Below are positions 22,834 to 32,699 of a DNA stretch of 64,000 bases, one piece after another. The stretch covers positions 17,027,853-17,091,852 of the forward strand of contig CM035808.1 in NCBI GenBank assembly GCA_020466095.1. Direction: 5' to 3'. The DNA is from Chlorops oryzae (Eukaryota > Arthropoda > Insecta > Diptera > Chloropidae). Positions within the stretch are counted from its first letter, which is position 1. Every line of letters starts with the position of its first letter. The translations under genes and the position numbers were made by a program. The notes under the pieces were generated by a model that had not been told where the DNA came from, searched no databases, and saw only the letters and a program-made list of their open reading frames with translations.

Positions 22834-24402
22834 CTAAGTATCTTTGTCGGTTGGTGTCTGGTCAAATGGAATTGGAATTTTGTAATAAACGGTTTTCTAG
22901 ATACATTGTTTTGTGCGTTTATTTGCATTGTGAGTGTCCCAACAAAAATGGAGTCTCTATGCCTCATGAAGGGTCTCAAACTAGATATTTGGAATGGGGT
23001 TATTTATATGACAGACCAACATGCTGATTATGTTCTGAGAGATGCTAGCGGAGTGTGGGTAGCTCAGCCCAGGGACAAAACAAAACAAAAAGGAAACCAA
23101 TAAGCGATTACCGTTTCGAACGAAAATATACGGATCATAAAAATCGAGCATTGCTCGGTAAAATAATCTTAAAATCGAATGACTACTTATCCCCCATGGC
23201 AGTCAGTGTTTCGAAATTTCCTTTTCGCTAATCATCAAGTCACCATGACCGAATGCGAAATTGTCCTTTTGCGCTCATTAAAACTATAAAAAGCATGCTT
23301 TGCCCGACCCAAAATGAACGGCAGCAGCATGAAGCGCTCCACAAATGTATGTATGTTCAATTGTATGTGTACATCTAATTACGAGCTGACAGGACACGCA
23401 GCACTGGACAAGAATATAACTAATGAAGAATGAATACGCAAGACTACCTTTTTTGTTGGGATGAATGCATGCTCTATACTTTGCCATCGGAAAATGTAAT
23501 TTCACTTTCGTTTCTGCGTTTCTGCGTCCCTGCGTTTTACGCTTCGAATTTTTATGACCACACGTTGTAATTGCTCCACTGCCAGAAGCGTCATTTGCGT
23601 TATCAGAAGCAGTGACTGTAGCATTGCCAATAGCAATTCATTTATTGTTACATGCTGCTGTCCGTCCGTCTGTGTGGGTGTCCGGCTAGTTTCACTCTCG
23701 CTACACTTCCATCTATGCTGCGTGGTTAGCACATATTCTTATGGTATAGCTCCCTCATCGACTCCACCCCCTGCGATGCCCTTTCATGGTCAGTCAGCGG
23801 GCATTTCGGACATTTATGAAGCGACACAGAATGACACGAAAATGTTTCGTCATAAACTTCAATAATCGTAAATATAGATTTCGGCTTTAGTGGAACAGGA
23901 AATTAATAGTTTCTGCTCAAATGCAGTAGACGAATGAATGAGTGGGGAAACAATCACTTGGTCGTCATACACGACCATATACATAGATACACGTACACAC
24001 ATAGGTGTATAGATACGTATGTGCGAGCACACTGTATAGGAGAAATGTTCAATTTGCGGTCAATTGTAGTGGGGTTTGACTAGTGAGGGAGAACGAATCT
24101 TTTTTCCAGATTTTATTTACCATTTAAGTGTGATCCTTTCTTAGTCCGGCCTGCAGCTTTATTAATGTTATAAATTCTGATCTCGGAAATTGGGCTCGAA
24201 AATACGAGGGCCTTAGGTTAGGTCCTTTCATATTTTCAGATAATGAACGCTTCATGTTTGAGTTGTTTTTCTTGGAGGCGATATAACATCATGAAGTATG
24301 ATAAAAATCTTTTATCCCATACGGTATTATAATTTCGTTGTCAGCATTCGGCAAAACATATGAGAGGATCTTGAGGACAATAAAGTTAATGTAAAATTAA
24401 TA

Positions 24403-24557
24403 CAGTGTACTCTCTCCTTGCGGACACCACTCTTAAGCGGGCACTTTTTGGGAATGCTCTAGAGTTTCTGCTTTTCTGACAGTACCCTCTTAAGCGGACA
24501 CCTCTATGAAGTGAACATATTTTTCGGTCCCATAGGTGTCGGCTTAAGAGAGTATGA
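24403..24557. mobile_element. Short pogo/Tc1-like MITE
   Basis: The left end CAGTGTACTCTCTCC...GGACACC faces GGTGTCGGCTTAAGAGAGTA on the right, with TA outside each end. The inner TTAAGCGG-type words repeat in direct and inverted orientation. It is about 155 bp and non-coding. Confidence 0.6.
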
Positions 24558-24721
24558 TATTCATGATAACTTCTGAGAATCTTCCGATATTAGAGGCAAG
24601 TAACCTGAAAAGCCAAGCTATGAAAAACCTGATATCCTCATACGAAAACCTTAAATAATATTTTTACGCTTAGGCCCCATAAAATATATATTAAATAAAT
24701 ATATATCATACAATTCTGAAT

Positions 24722-26188
24722 CTACCAAAATACATTTGAAATTCGTTTCGGGGGCGGACACGATTTACAGCAAACTACAGGCTCCTCACCAACTGCTTTT
24801 GCACGTTTCGCATGATTCAGATGACGTTTAATATTGAAAACCGGTATGGGATCCTTTTGTGCTTGCTCCAGGACACGATTGAGCGTGGGTTGGGGTACGT
24901 AGCCACTGCGCAGTAGTGAAGGTGGTAAATATCTTAGCACAGAAATTGGTTGCTCCTGTAGGATTTTTATACGAAGTGCTTCGATTTCATCATGACGTTT
25001 CGTTTCCTCAGTATCGAATTGACATTTGCGAGGATTTTCAGTTTTTTGTTCAGCACGATCCATAGCTTTTGCTCTCAGGAACTGTTCGACTTGTAGCCGT
25101 TCGCGTTCCATGCGCTTTCGTAGAATATCGATTTCGCTAGTGTGGTGCGATTGTGTTAGGTAGTCTTCTTCTAGTTTCATAATTTTTGCAAGTTTCCTTT
25201 CCTTTCTTGCCTCCTTTTCCATCAGCTGAGCTTGCATGCTGAAATACATGATTCTGCGATTTTCATCGACCTTACTTTGTTTTTCTTTCTCGAGTGCTTT
25301 TATCTCGAATTCGTTCTCGAGATATAAAGAATCAATTAGATCGTCAATTCGTTGGGTTTTCGCATTATTTGCCGCAAGTACTTCTAGACCAATTTTCTCA
25401 CCCATTTGCAATTGATCTTCTATGCGTTTTTTCCTAGAATTTTTGATTCTCTGTTCTAGTTCATCTCGGTTAGCTTGCAATTCGAATTGTAAAAGGCCAA
25501 CATTTTCGTTCTCGATCATTTGCTGCTTTCTGAGCTCCATGCGCTGTTCAAGTAATTCCAAAATTTGTGAACGTTCTTTTCGTTTGCGTAAGTCGTCCAG
25601 TTGTTTCTCTCGCTGTTGGGTTTCTTTCAACAATTTATCCATCTCTTTCATTTCGACATCTTCAAGCAATCGATTTTTTTCCTTTTGCAAACGTTTTTCA
25701 CGTTTTTCCTCCATTTGAAATTGTAACTCTTCGCCTAGCTGTTTTTTCTTCAACCATAATTCGATGTCCTTTTGTGCCTCACTTTCTTTGACTGCGCGAT
25801 TAGTAGCACGGATATCTTTTGCCTGCTTCATTGCCAGTTCGCTGCGGCGATCCAATTCGGCATCTTCTTTCTTCAATTGTGCGACGAGTTCCTTCGTCGT
25901 TTCCGCTCCTACTAGATAACGCTTCAAAAGCCTCAACTCGTCCGCCATCTCTGTTAGATTCTTAAAGCGTGTATCTGCCAAAATTTTATCATGCTTCTCC
26001 CTATCTAATGCGGCAACAATCTTCTTCGTGATGTCATCTTCGATATTGGGTGCACTGCATTTCGATTGCTTTTCACTCACTCTGTCTAATTCCTGTAGTT
26101 GCCGCACCTCTTCGAGCAATTCGTACTTAAGATGTGGCGGCGGATCCCATACCCTGACAGTTTCTTGCGCGCGAGCCAAATGATTCAT
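24722..26188 (-). CDS. TPH-family coiled-coil protein, copy A (axonemal-type candidate)
   Basis: This is a single open frame of 488 codons with no intron. The ATG is on the complement of 26186-26188 and the stop is TAG at 24722-24724. Residues ~40-400 are almost continuous charged heptad-like helix, rich in Glu, Lys, Arg and Gln, as in trichohyalin/plectin-homology proteins. Human members (MNS1, CFAP45, CFAP53) are about 500 residues long and sit in or on ciliary and sperm-flagellar microtubules. The C-terminal ~80 residues are not coiled coil: a block starting ILQEQPISVLRYLPP (from residue ~409) leads to a short Cys-containing end (VVCCKSC...ISNVFW). The first helix carries KKIVAALDREKHD, which also occurs in the neighbouring copy B, so the two arose by tandem duplication. 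Lack of introns and the family's biology suggest testis or ciliated-neuron expression, which is inference. Exact orthology to MNS1, CFAP45 or CFAP53 cannot be decided here. The gene itself is very likely real and intact. Confidence 0.9.
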   Translation of the reverse strand: MNHLARAQETVRVWDPPPHLKYELLEEVRQLQELDRVSEKQSKCSAPNIEDDITKKIVAALDREKHDKILADTRFKNLTEMADELRLLKRYLVGAETTKELVAQLKKEDAELDRRSELAMKQAKDIRATNRAVKESEAQKDIELWLKKKQLGEELQFQMEEKREKRLQKEKNRLLEDVEMKEMDKLLKETQQREKQLDDLRKRKERSQILELLEQRMELRKQQMIENENVGLLQFELQANRDELEQRIKNSRKKRIEDQLQMGEKIGLEVLAANNAKTQRIDDLIDSLYLENEFEIKALEKEKQSKVDENRRIMYFSMQAQLMEKEARKERKLAKIMKLEEDYLTQSHHTSEIDILRKRMERERLQVEQFLRAKAMDRAEQKTENPRKCQFDTEETKRHDEIEALRIKILQEQPISVLRYLPPSLLRSGYVPQPTLNRVLEQAQKDPIPVFNIKRHLNHAKRAKAVGEEPVVCCKSCPPPKRISNVFW

Positions 26189-26569
26189 GCTTCGTCCTTA
26201 TAGATAGTCCAATATCCCAAGAGATCATATATAGTTCGTTAGTCTTCCAGGAGTAATCGTTGATATATTCATAAAAAAAAAATCTTTAATCCTTTTTTGA
26301 TACTTTTACGACTTCGGTCGTAAATAAAAATTATTTTTTGATTAATAAGCTTAGAATTGTAAGATCTCTTATATACTAGAGCTGTGATTAGAAAAACTAA
26401 GAAGCTGTGAAAACTGTAGAAATTAGTCGAAGGTTAACAACAAGGTGTATTTAATATTATTAAATACATCTTGGCTTACAAGGAGCCCAGAGTAATAAAT
26501 ATGTGGCGAAGTCGTAAAATAAGAGACTCTTATAATGAGGAACTAATTGGAAAGAAAATTCGGGTTTTC

Positions 26570-27080
26570 TTTGCGTTCGGAGGATGTCACTTAAGTTGAA
26601 GAAAAAATTTTACACAACTGTAAATTACAGTCTGTAATTAGACCAGCTTTGACATACGGCACTCAGTGTTGAACAATGTATGAATCGTACATAAGAGAAA
26701 TGACAGCCACTGAAATGAAATTGTTGAAAATTACAGTTGGGGTAACAAAACTGGACCGCATAAAGTCTTCCTTTATTCGAGGAAGTCCAAAAATTGAAAA
26801 TTAAATTGTAGAACAAATCAAAAAGAACTGATTAAGTTGGTATTGTCATATCCAAAGACGACCTAAATCGAACCCAGTTAAAAGGGCAGTGGAAGTAGTG
26901 GTAGAACAGGGTACTAGGACAAGGGGTAGGAAAAAAAATTCTTGGGTTAGTCAGATGACAAAAGTAGGTCAGCGAACAGGTTTAACAAATAAGGTAGTTC
27001 AAGATAGGATAGCTTGCAGGTGTATTTTAAGGTTAGCTAGAGATAACGCCATACGCGTGGGAGCTTCGGCAGCGCAATAG
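26570..27080 (+). pseudogene. Dead RTE-clade retrotransposon 3' end
   Basis: The plus frame reads RPALTYGTQC (stop), TMYESYIREMTATEMKLLK, ITVGVTKLDRIKSSFIRGSP, then stops, then HIQRRPKSNPVKRAVEVVVE and TRTRGRKKNSWVSQM. This is the characteristic C-terminus of RTE/BovB-type reverse transcriptase ORFs. At least three in-frame stops (a TGG to TGA and a CGA to TGA type change among them) and one shift near 26590-26630 show decay. It lies between the two TPH genes on the opposite strand. Confidence 0.88.
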
Positions 27081-27506
27081 AATGGGATTTGTTTTGCGCA
27101 CAATTTCGTGCAAAACAAAAATAGCTCTCTAAAGGTAGTTAGTTATCATGTCTGAAAATATCAAAGCCGAAAAGGGTGAATTCTTCGGGTCTAGACTTTT
27201 TGGTTTTATTAGGCGGTGCTTTTTGTGGTATTCAAAGAACGTTGTCTAAAGCAGGATTCCAAACTATCCTATCTTAATCAATCCAGTTCTCTTCATTCAT
27301 CAAAAGTAGAATTTTGTGAGTACCCCTCATATTTTTTTCAAAAAGTGGGCTTTGCTTCCCGGAGCCGAGCACGAAGGAATTACATTCTGTATGGGCGTGT
27401 ATTTGGATCTGCTTTCGACCTACTAAGCATGGGAAAACATGTGCTGGTAAAGCACAGATAAGAAAAACCAAGTATTATTTACCAGAAAATACACAAGAAC
27501 TAACGT

Positions 27507-27512
27507 TTTATT
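27507..27512 (-). promoter_or_regulatory. Poly(A) signal of TPH copy B
   Basis: TTTATT on the plus strand reads AATAAA on the coding strand, about 65 nt after the stop of copy B. No equally clear AATAAA follows copy A within the first 70 nt; only AT-rich sequence with variants is seen there. Confidence 0.6.
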
Positions 27513-27576
27513 TTTCGTATCAAGAATTTTCAGCAACAAAACACTTAATTGTTTGGAAAGAAAAAATTTAAATGAG

Positions 27577-29019
27577 CTACATGACATTTGAAATCCAACG
27601 TGGCGGATCGATTTTACAGCATTTCGTAAGCTCTCCTCCTTGGACTTTTTGACGAACGAGATGAGGACTGTGTCGTTTTTTGTTCAACATCGGGATCGGG
27701 GTGCGTTTCACTTCTTCGATAACCTTCTCACGAAGGGGCTCTGGTAAATAATCGCTTCGTACAACCGAAGCCGGTAGATACCGAAGCAGTGAAATCGGTT
27801 GCTCTTGTAAAAGTTTAAGGCGCATTTTTTCGATTTCCTCGGCTTTTTTCTGTTTCTCAATATCCCATAGTCCGACCACAGGAATCATGGCCTCAGCTTT
27901 CCTTTCTTGCAATTTTTTATTGACCATTTTCACGTACTGTTCATTTTCCCATCGTTCACGCTGAGTTCGCTTTTGCAATTCAATCAGCCTATCCTTCTCT
28001 TGACGGGACTCCTCCAAACGTCTGAGGCATAAATCATGCGTGCGATTGATCTCACGCTGCTCTTTGTCCTGTCTTTGCGCCTCTTGATGCTGCATATTGT
28101 GTTGCAGAACACGTCGCGTTTCGTTCTGATCTTCGCGTTTCTTTTCGTAGAACGCATCGGTTTTCAGTTGCTTCTCGATGGCCCAATACTCAATTAGATT
28201 GGCCAGCGTATTCTTTCGGGCCTGTTCTTTTGCTAAATTCTGTCTGCCAATTTTATTTGCAATATCCTGCTGACGTTGCAGCCGTTGTTTTCTGGCGTCT
28301 TCAAGGTTTTTCTTCTTCGCAGTTTGCTCATCGTCTACGGCATAGTATTCGTAAAGGTCCTTCTTGCTAGCAAAATGTCTGCTGACCTTTTTTTTGGGCT
28401 CGAAAAATCGCAACGATTCCATTCGAATCAATTTTGCAGCCTGCGCTTCTTGACGATCTTTCTCATTTAATTGTCTTATCCTTTCACTCAGTTCGCGTCC
28501 TTCACGTAGGCTCTCGTTCCATTCTTCAACACGTTTTTCATCGTGTTCGGCCATTTGTGCTTTTAAGATCTTGCATAGCTTCTCAGCCTCACGTTTCTTT
28601 TCCAATTCCGCTTGCCGTTGATGTTCCTCCATCGCACGATAGCCCGCACGAATTTCTTGAGCCTGTTCTTCTTCTTGCTCGAAACGTCGATCGATCTTGG
28701 CATCCTCCATTTTTAATTGCTCAACAATGGTTTGAGCCGAATTCGCTGTCATAAGATACGATTGCAAGGTACGCATTTCCACTGCATTCTTTATCAATTC
28801 GATACGTCGCTTCTTCTCCACAAGTGCATCGTGTTTTTCCTTATCAATTGCAGCGATAATTTTCTTCGTCTCTTCCGCTTCCCTTTTGCGCTGAGCAGCC
28901 GATGCAATTAACACACCAATGCGTTCAGCCTCGTCCTGGCAATGACCCTCATCGGTTATCTCTTTACGTAGCCTCATTTCCGGATAGACATCCCGCTGTA
29001 CATAACGAATAGTTTCCAT
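27577..29019 (-). CDS. TPH-family coiled-coil protein, copy B (axonemal-type candidate)
   Basis: This is a 480-codon uninterrupted frame on the minus strand. The ATG is on the complement of 29017-29019 and the stop at 27577-27579. Like copy A it starts with a short segment containing ETxR, then KKIIAAIDKEKHD, then a long charged coiled coil (residues ~45-390) of trichohyalin/plectin-homology type. It closes with LLQEQPISLLRYLPASVVRS (from residue ~403), a TPIPMLNKKRH stretch and a CCKIDPP...ISNV tail. The two C-terminal blocks match closely in order and length, whereas the coils share pattern more than sequence. That is expected for an old duplication under constraint on both copies. An ACAATGG context favours this start. 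About 1.4 kb separates it from copy A, and that gap holds a dead RTE fragment, so the two genes are not a single transcript in an obvious way. The likely role is as a microtubule-associated axonemal or sperm-tail protein (family inference). Confidence 0.9.
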   Translation of the reverse strand: METIRYVQRDVYPEMRLRKEITDEGHCQDEAERIGVLIASAAQRKREAEETKKIIAAIDKEKHDALVEKKRRIELIKNAVEMRTLQSYLMTANSAQTIVEQLKMEDAKIDRRFEQEEEQAQEIRAGYRAMEEHQRQAELEKKREAEKLCKILKAQMAEHDEKRVEEWNESLREGRELSERIRQLNEKDRQEAQAAKLIRMESLRFFEPKKKVSRHFASKKDLYEYYAVDDEQTAKKKNLEDARKQRLQRQQDIANKIGRQNLAKEQARKNTLANLIEYWAIEKQLKTDAFYEKKREDQNETRRVLQHNMQHQEAQRQDKEQREINRTHDLCLRRLEESRQEKDRLIELQKRTQRERWENEQYVKMVNKKLQERKAEAMIPVVGLWDIEKQKKAEEIEKMRLKLLQEQPISLLRYLPASVVRSDYLPEPLREKVIEEVKRTPIPMLNKKRHSPHLVRQKVQGGELTKCCKIDPPRWISNVM

Positions 29020-29404
29020 TGTAATATCCCCAAAAATATCCTCAAAAAAATAAAAATAAAAAATTAATAATGAATTTATTTTTTCTCCGCTCCCTTCCTT
29101 CGAATAAATTTTACAATTTCGATCACTTGAATTTAAAGTTAAATCGAAAAGTTCATGAGTACCCTGATTTATTTCGGTTTTTATTCTCGGAGAGGTTCAA
29201 ATTTGGGATCATCGAATTAAGAGCGTTCCAAGGAAAAAAAATCCTTAATTTATTTCCGACTTAAAGGATCTGTATATCCTTGCACGCTCATATATTATCG
29301 CTTAGCGATTCTCCGCGATGGGCATCGTCGTTCAGGCATAAACATGCATGTTTGTATGTGTGACTGCATTTGCAATTATATGCACGAAAAGGCAATGCCA
29401 TCAT

Positions 29405-29639
29405 CAGGGCTCGAATTTTGTTGACTTTTATAAATTTAAAGCATACTTTATAGGGTATACATTTTTCTCACCAACATTTTGCGAATAAGTTTAGCGAATT
29501 TTAAACTTCAAACCTCTTTTCTAACTTGCAAAAAATTCATATTGAAGTTGAATATCGATTTGAAACTTTTGTTGAACAAAATTTGTACTCCATAAACTAT
29601 GCTTTAAATTACAAAAAAATCTACAAATTCCGATCTATG
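29405..29639. mobile_element. Second copy of the CAGGGCTCG hAT MITE, no nested insertions
   Basis: CAGGGCTCGAATTTTG (29405) is followed by TATAAATTTAAAGCATACTT, ACCAACATTTTGCGAATAAG and ACTCCATAAACTATGCTTTA, in the same order as the 12.07-13.71 kb copy. The right end is degraded and no target duplication is clear. It serves as the empty-site reference for two insertions in the other copy. Confidence 0.82.
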
Positions 29640-31248
29640 CTCAACATATATCGTATGGCGAGATTCAAATTGTCATAGGGGAGTCTCATTTTCTTAGGTC
29701 ACAGCTTAAGAAGCATAATTTATCATTTTGAAACTACGCGGACGTACGGCTACGATTGAAAAAAATAGTAAGTGTTGAAAATTTGAGATGGATTATCGTC
29801 ATTCACCAATTCATTCATGGGTCAACAGAAAATATTTGATTTCAGCGCCTAGAGGTATGCACTAAAATATTAAAAAACCAATTTATATACTTTTCATCCT
29901 GTAACAACGGAGCTTAACTAAGGCGATTACTAAGAAGATATCAACAGTTCCTTTAAGTTCTCTCAATACGAACTCAAAATGGACATGGGTACATAAAAAA
30001 GTTAATAGATCTCTCACTAAATATTTGTAAGCATACTTTTCGGGGCTTGATTAAAATATTTTCTCTTGCCCCATTCACACATATTCAATAGTCAGAGAAG
30101 AATTCTCAATAGAGTGATGTTTTCAAAGAAAACAATTTTAAGGACATCATCTATCATCACGCATTTCACATCTATGCAGGAACAATATCCACCGCTTCTT
30201 AAGTTCTTTGTTCCTTTTCATCAATAACTTTGCACAATCAAATTGATTCTTTTATACATTCTACATTTATATGTACATATATCTATTCCTCCAATCTATT
30301 GCGCTATCATTGCTTTTCAGACAAGTAATTTCCTCGAGTCTCATTTTCCTCAAAATATTTACTTTAGATCTGCGATAAAAAGATTAAATGTGGTCACGAG
30401 CAAGATATATATTTGTGTCAGGTTTTCATTTGATTTTCGTAATGTATCTCAGATGCTCGCTAGAGACTTTTTGGCAGGCACACCGTTAAGGTTGTAACCT
30501 GCCCTTTTCCGAGTCGCCTAATGCACACAATACATTATTGACCCCCATTGGCAATTTTTCATCATTTGTTTGATATATCGTTTGCTATCAATATCTCGAA
30601 TGCCTTCCATTTATTGCCGTTCCTTTTCTGTACTTTTTTTTTTTTGTGTCTTCTTGCGACGGAGGCACGCGCTCATATTGAGTCCTAACTGTCAATAGTT
30701 GAATGCGGTGGTGAGTTGGTAATGAGTTTTATATGCCAATCGTAATGAATTGATGTGAGCGACGAGGATGAAGAGAAATTTTGGTGCTAAGAATAGAATA
30801 GATGGGTATCTGGTTATAGCTTAAGTAAATGAAAACGACTGCGAGGAAACCAAGGAACTTCAATAGCGTGCTAAAGTTGCATATCCTTTTTAGTAATCGT
30901 TGTTCATTGCAGCGTTCCTTTGGCAACATATGCACGAAGTTGCCTGTTTCTTTAACTTTTCGTGGCATGCTTTCGAGATTAATGAATTTTTGCATTTTAA
31001 TTTGTGAATGCAGTTGTAATTAGTAAAAGTTTAACCCATTAACGGCGAAAATCCGAACGATTTATATCGCATGTTCCATGAATTGACTTCGAAAGAGCTG
31101 TATTTGGGGAAATTTATCAATTTATGTATGTATTTATAAAAAAGTAAATTCCCGGGAATTCGTTCCCCAGGAATATTCAGAATCGGGCTGATACTTTCTA
31201 TTATTGATTTTTTGTGCATATGTGACAGTTTCTAACGCGCGATATCAA

Positions 31249-32680
31249 CACTCAGAGGAAAAAAACATGTTAAATCAAGCGGTTTTTAACTATTTTCCAT
31301 GTTAATTTTTTCCAACCAGATCTGTCACGTTAATCTACGGGATTTAACATGGCTAGCTTAGGTTAAAACAACAGTTCAAAATGTTAATATAAGCAGCGGA
31401 GAATGTCCTTTTACCAGGATAATTTAACATAGCGTCTGGTTAAAAAACATTTAATGGGAATGTTGTTTTAACATGGTTACATGTAAGCTCAACCAGTCAT
31501 TTGCAATGTTAAAGGAACAGTTAATACATGTTAAACTAACATTTTAATAACATTTCACATTGAATGTAAAGGACCTTGTCGTTATATAATTTTTATTTAA
31601 TGTTGTAGTTTAGCCTTTTTTCTTAATTTTGTTTTGTTGCTTTTGGTTTTTGGCCGTAATTAGAAGAAAACAAGTAAGAAAGCTAAGGTCTGTCAAGCCC
31701 GACTTTGAAATACCCAGCGTCCCGACATTATGAGCGCACTATGTTTTGCTTCTCTATTTGTGGGCGTGGCAGTGGGCGGGCCACATAAATTATTTCCCTA
31801 CACCTTTCATTCGCCTTGGTGAACCTATGTTGCGAATTTGAAGCTTCTACGCCTTTTACTTCGGAAGTTACGAAAGCTTATTTGTGGGCGTGGCTCGAGG
31901 AGGACGGCGTCCATTTTTTCCAGGATATGTCCCTTTTCGTAGTTTACCAGTACACCAAATATCAATGGAATGTTTTGAGTTGTTCGCAAGCTAAGAATTT
32001 TACTTAAAACACATTAAATGCATTTGTGGGCGTGGCAGTGGGCGGATTTCTCCCATTTTTACTCAGGATCATACTCGGACCCTGATATACATGGGAGCCA
32101 AATTTCATTGGTTCAGCCGTTTCGGAGGAGATCCGACCACGGACAGACGGACATGTCTAAATCGATTCAGTGTTTTGATCCTGTAATTTCTATATCATAG
32201 TATATTCCGGTAACTGATCAATGTGCATCACCTGTTACAAGATATTCGACAACCGTTAAATACCCCGCTACGACTGATTCATAAATATCAGTGTTTACTG
32301 AAGTCAATCATATTGAAGAAGATTAATCTGATAAATTGACTTGATTCAATTTTTCAAGTTTCAAAAGATCAAATTGATTAGTGAATCATGACTAAAAAAT
32401 CAATGCATTATGTACGAGCATATTAATATCATACATAAGATTCCTATGAACTGAAATTCAGAGTTCAAAAAACTCGACAATTGTTTTCTAGTTTGAGCAT
32501 TCAACATGTTTAAGAATATTCGTTACTATATACCTGAACATGATTATAATATGGTGTTAGAGAATTACACCTGCTTTTAGAATTTGTTCAATGTTATCTG
32601 ATATTTTAGTTACAAGTCTTCATACATGTTTTCATATGTTAATTTAACATGTGTCATGTTGACTATTTTTTCGCTGAGTA
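31249..32680. mobile_element. DNA element with CACTCAGAG ends and clustered TTAACATG motifs
   Basis: CACTCAGAGGAAAAAAACAT at the left faces TATTTTTTCGCTGAGTA at the right. In the first 300 bp at least nine copies of CATGTTAA or its complement occur in both orientations, and more lie near the right end. These look like subterminal binding sites. No transposase frame remains. A DINE-1-like repeat (31670-32215) lies inside. Confidence 0.6.
31670..32215 (-). mobile_element. DINE-1-like repeat, reverse orientation
   Basis: It reads AAAACAAGTAAGAAAGCTAAG, then a decayed hairpin and AAATACCC at its left, three GTGGGCGTGGC blocks, then GTTCAGCCGTTTCGGAGGAG and GGACAGACGGACATGTCT. That is the reverse complement of the order seen in the forward copies. 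It is nested in the 31.25-32.68 kb element. Confidence 0.7.
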
Positions 32681-32699
32681 AAAAATATATTTAATTCAG

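Noticed and set aside
25422..25791. Plus-strand ORFs opposite TPH copy A
   Set aside because: They are antisense shadows of the coiled-coil codons (Ser, Cys and Phe-rich).
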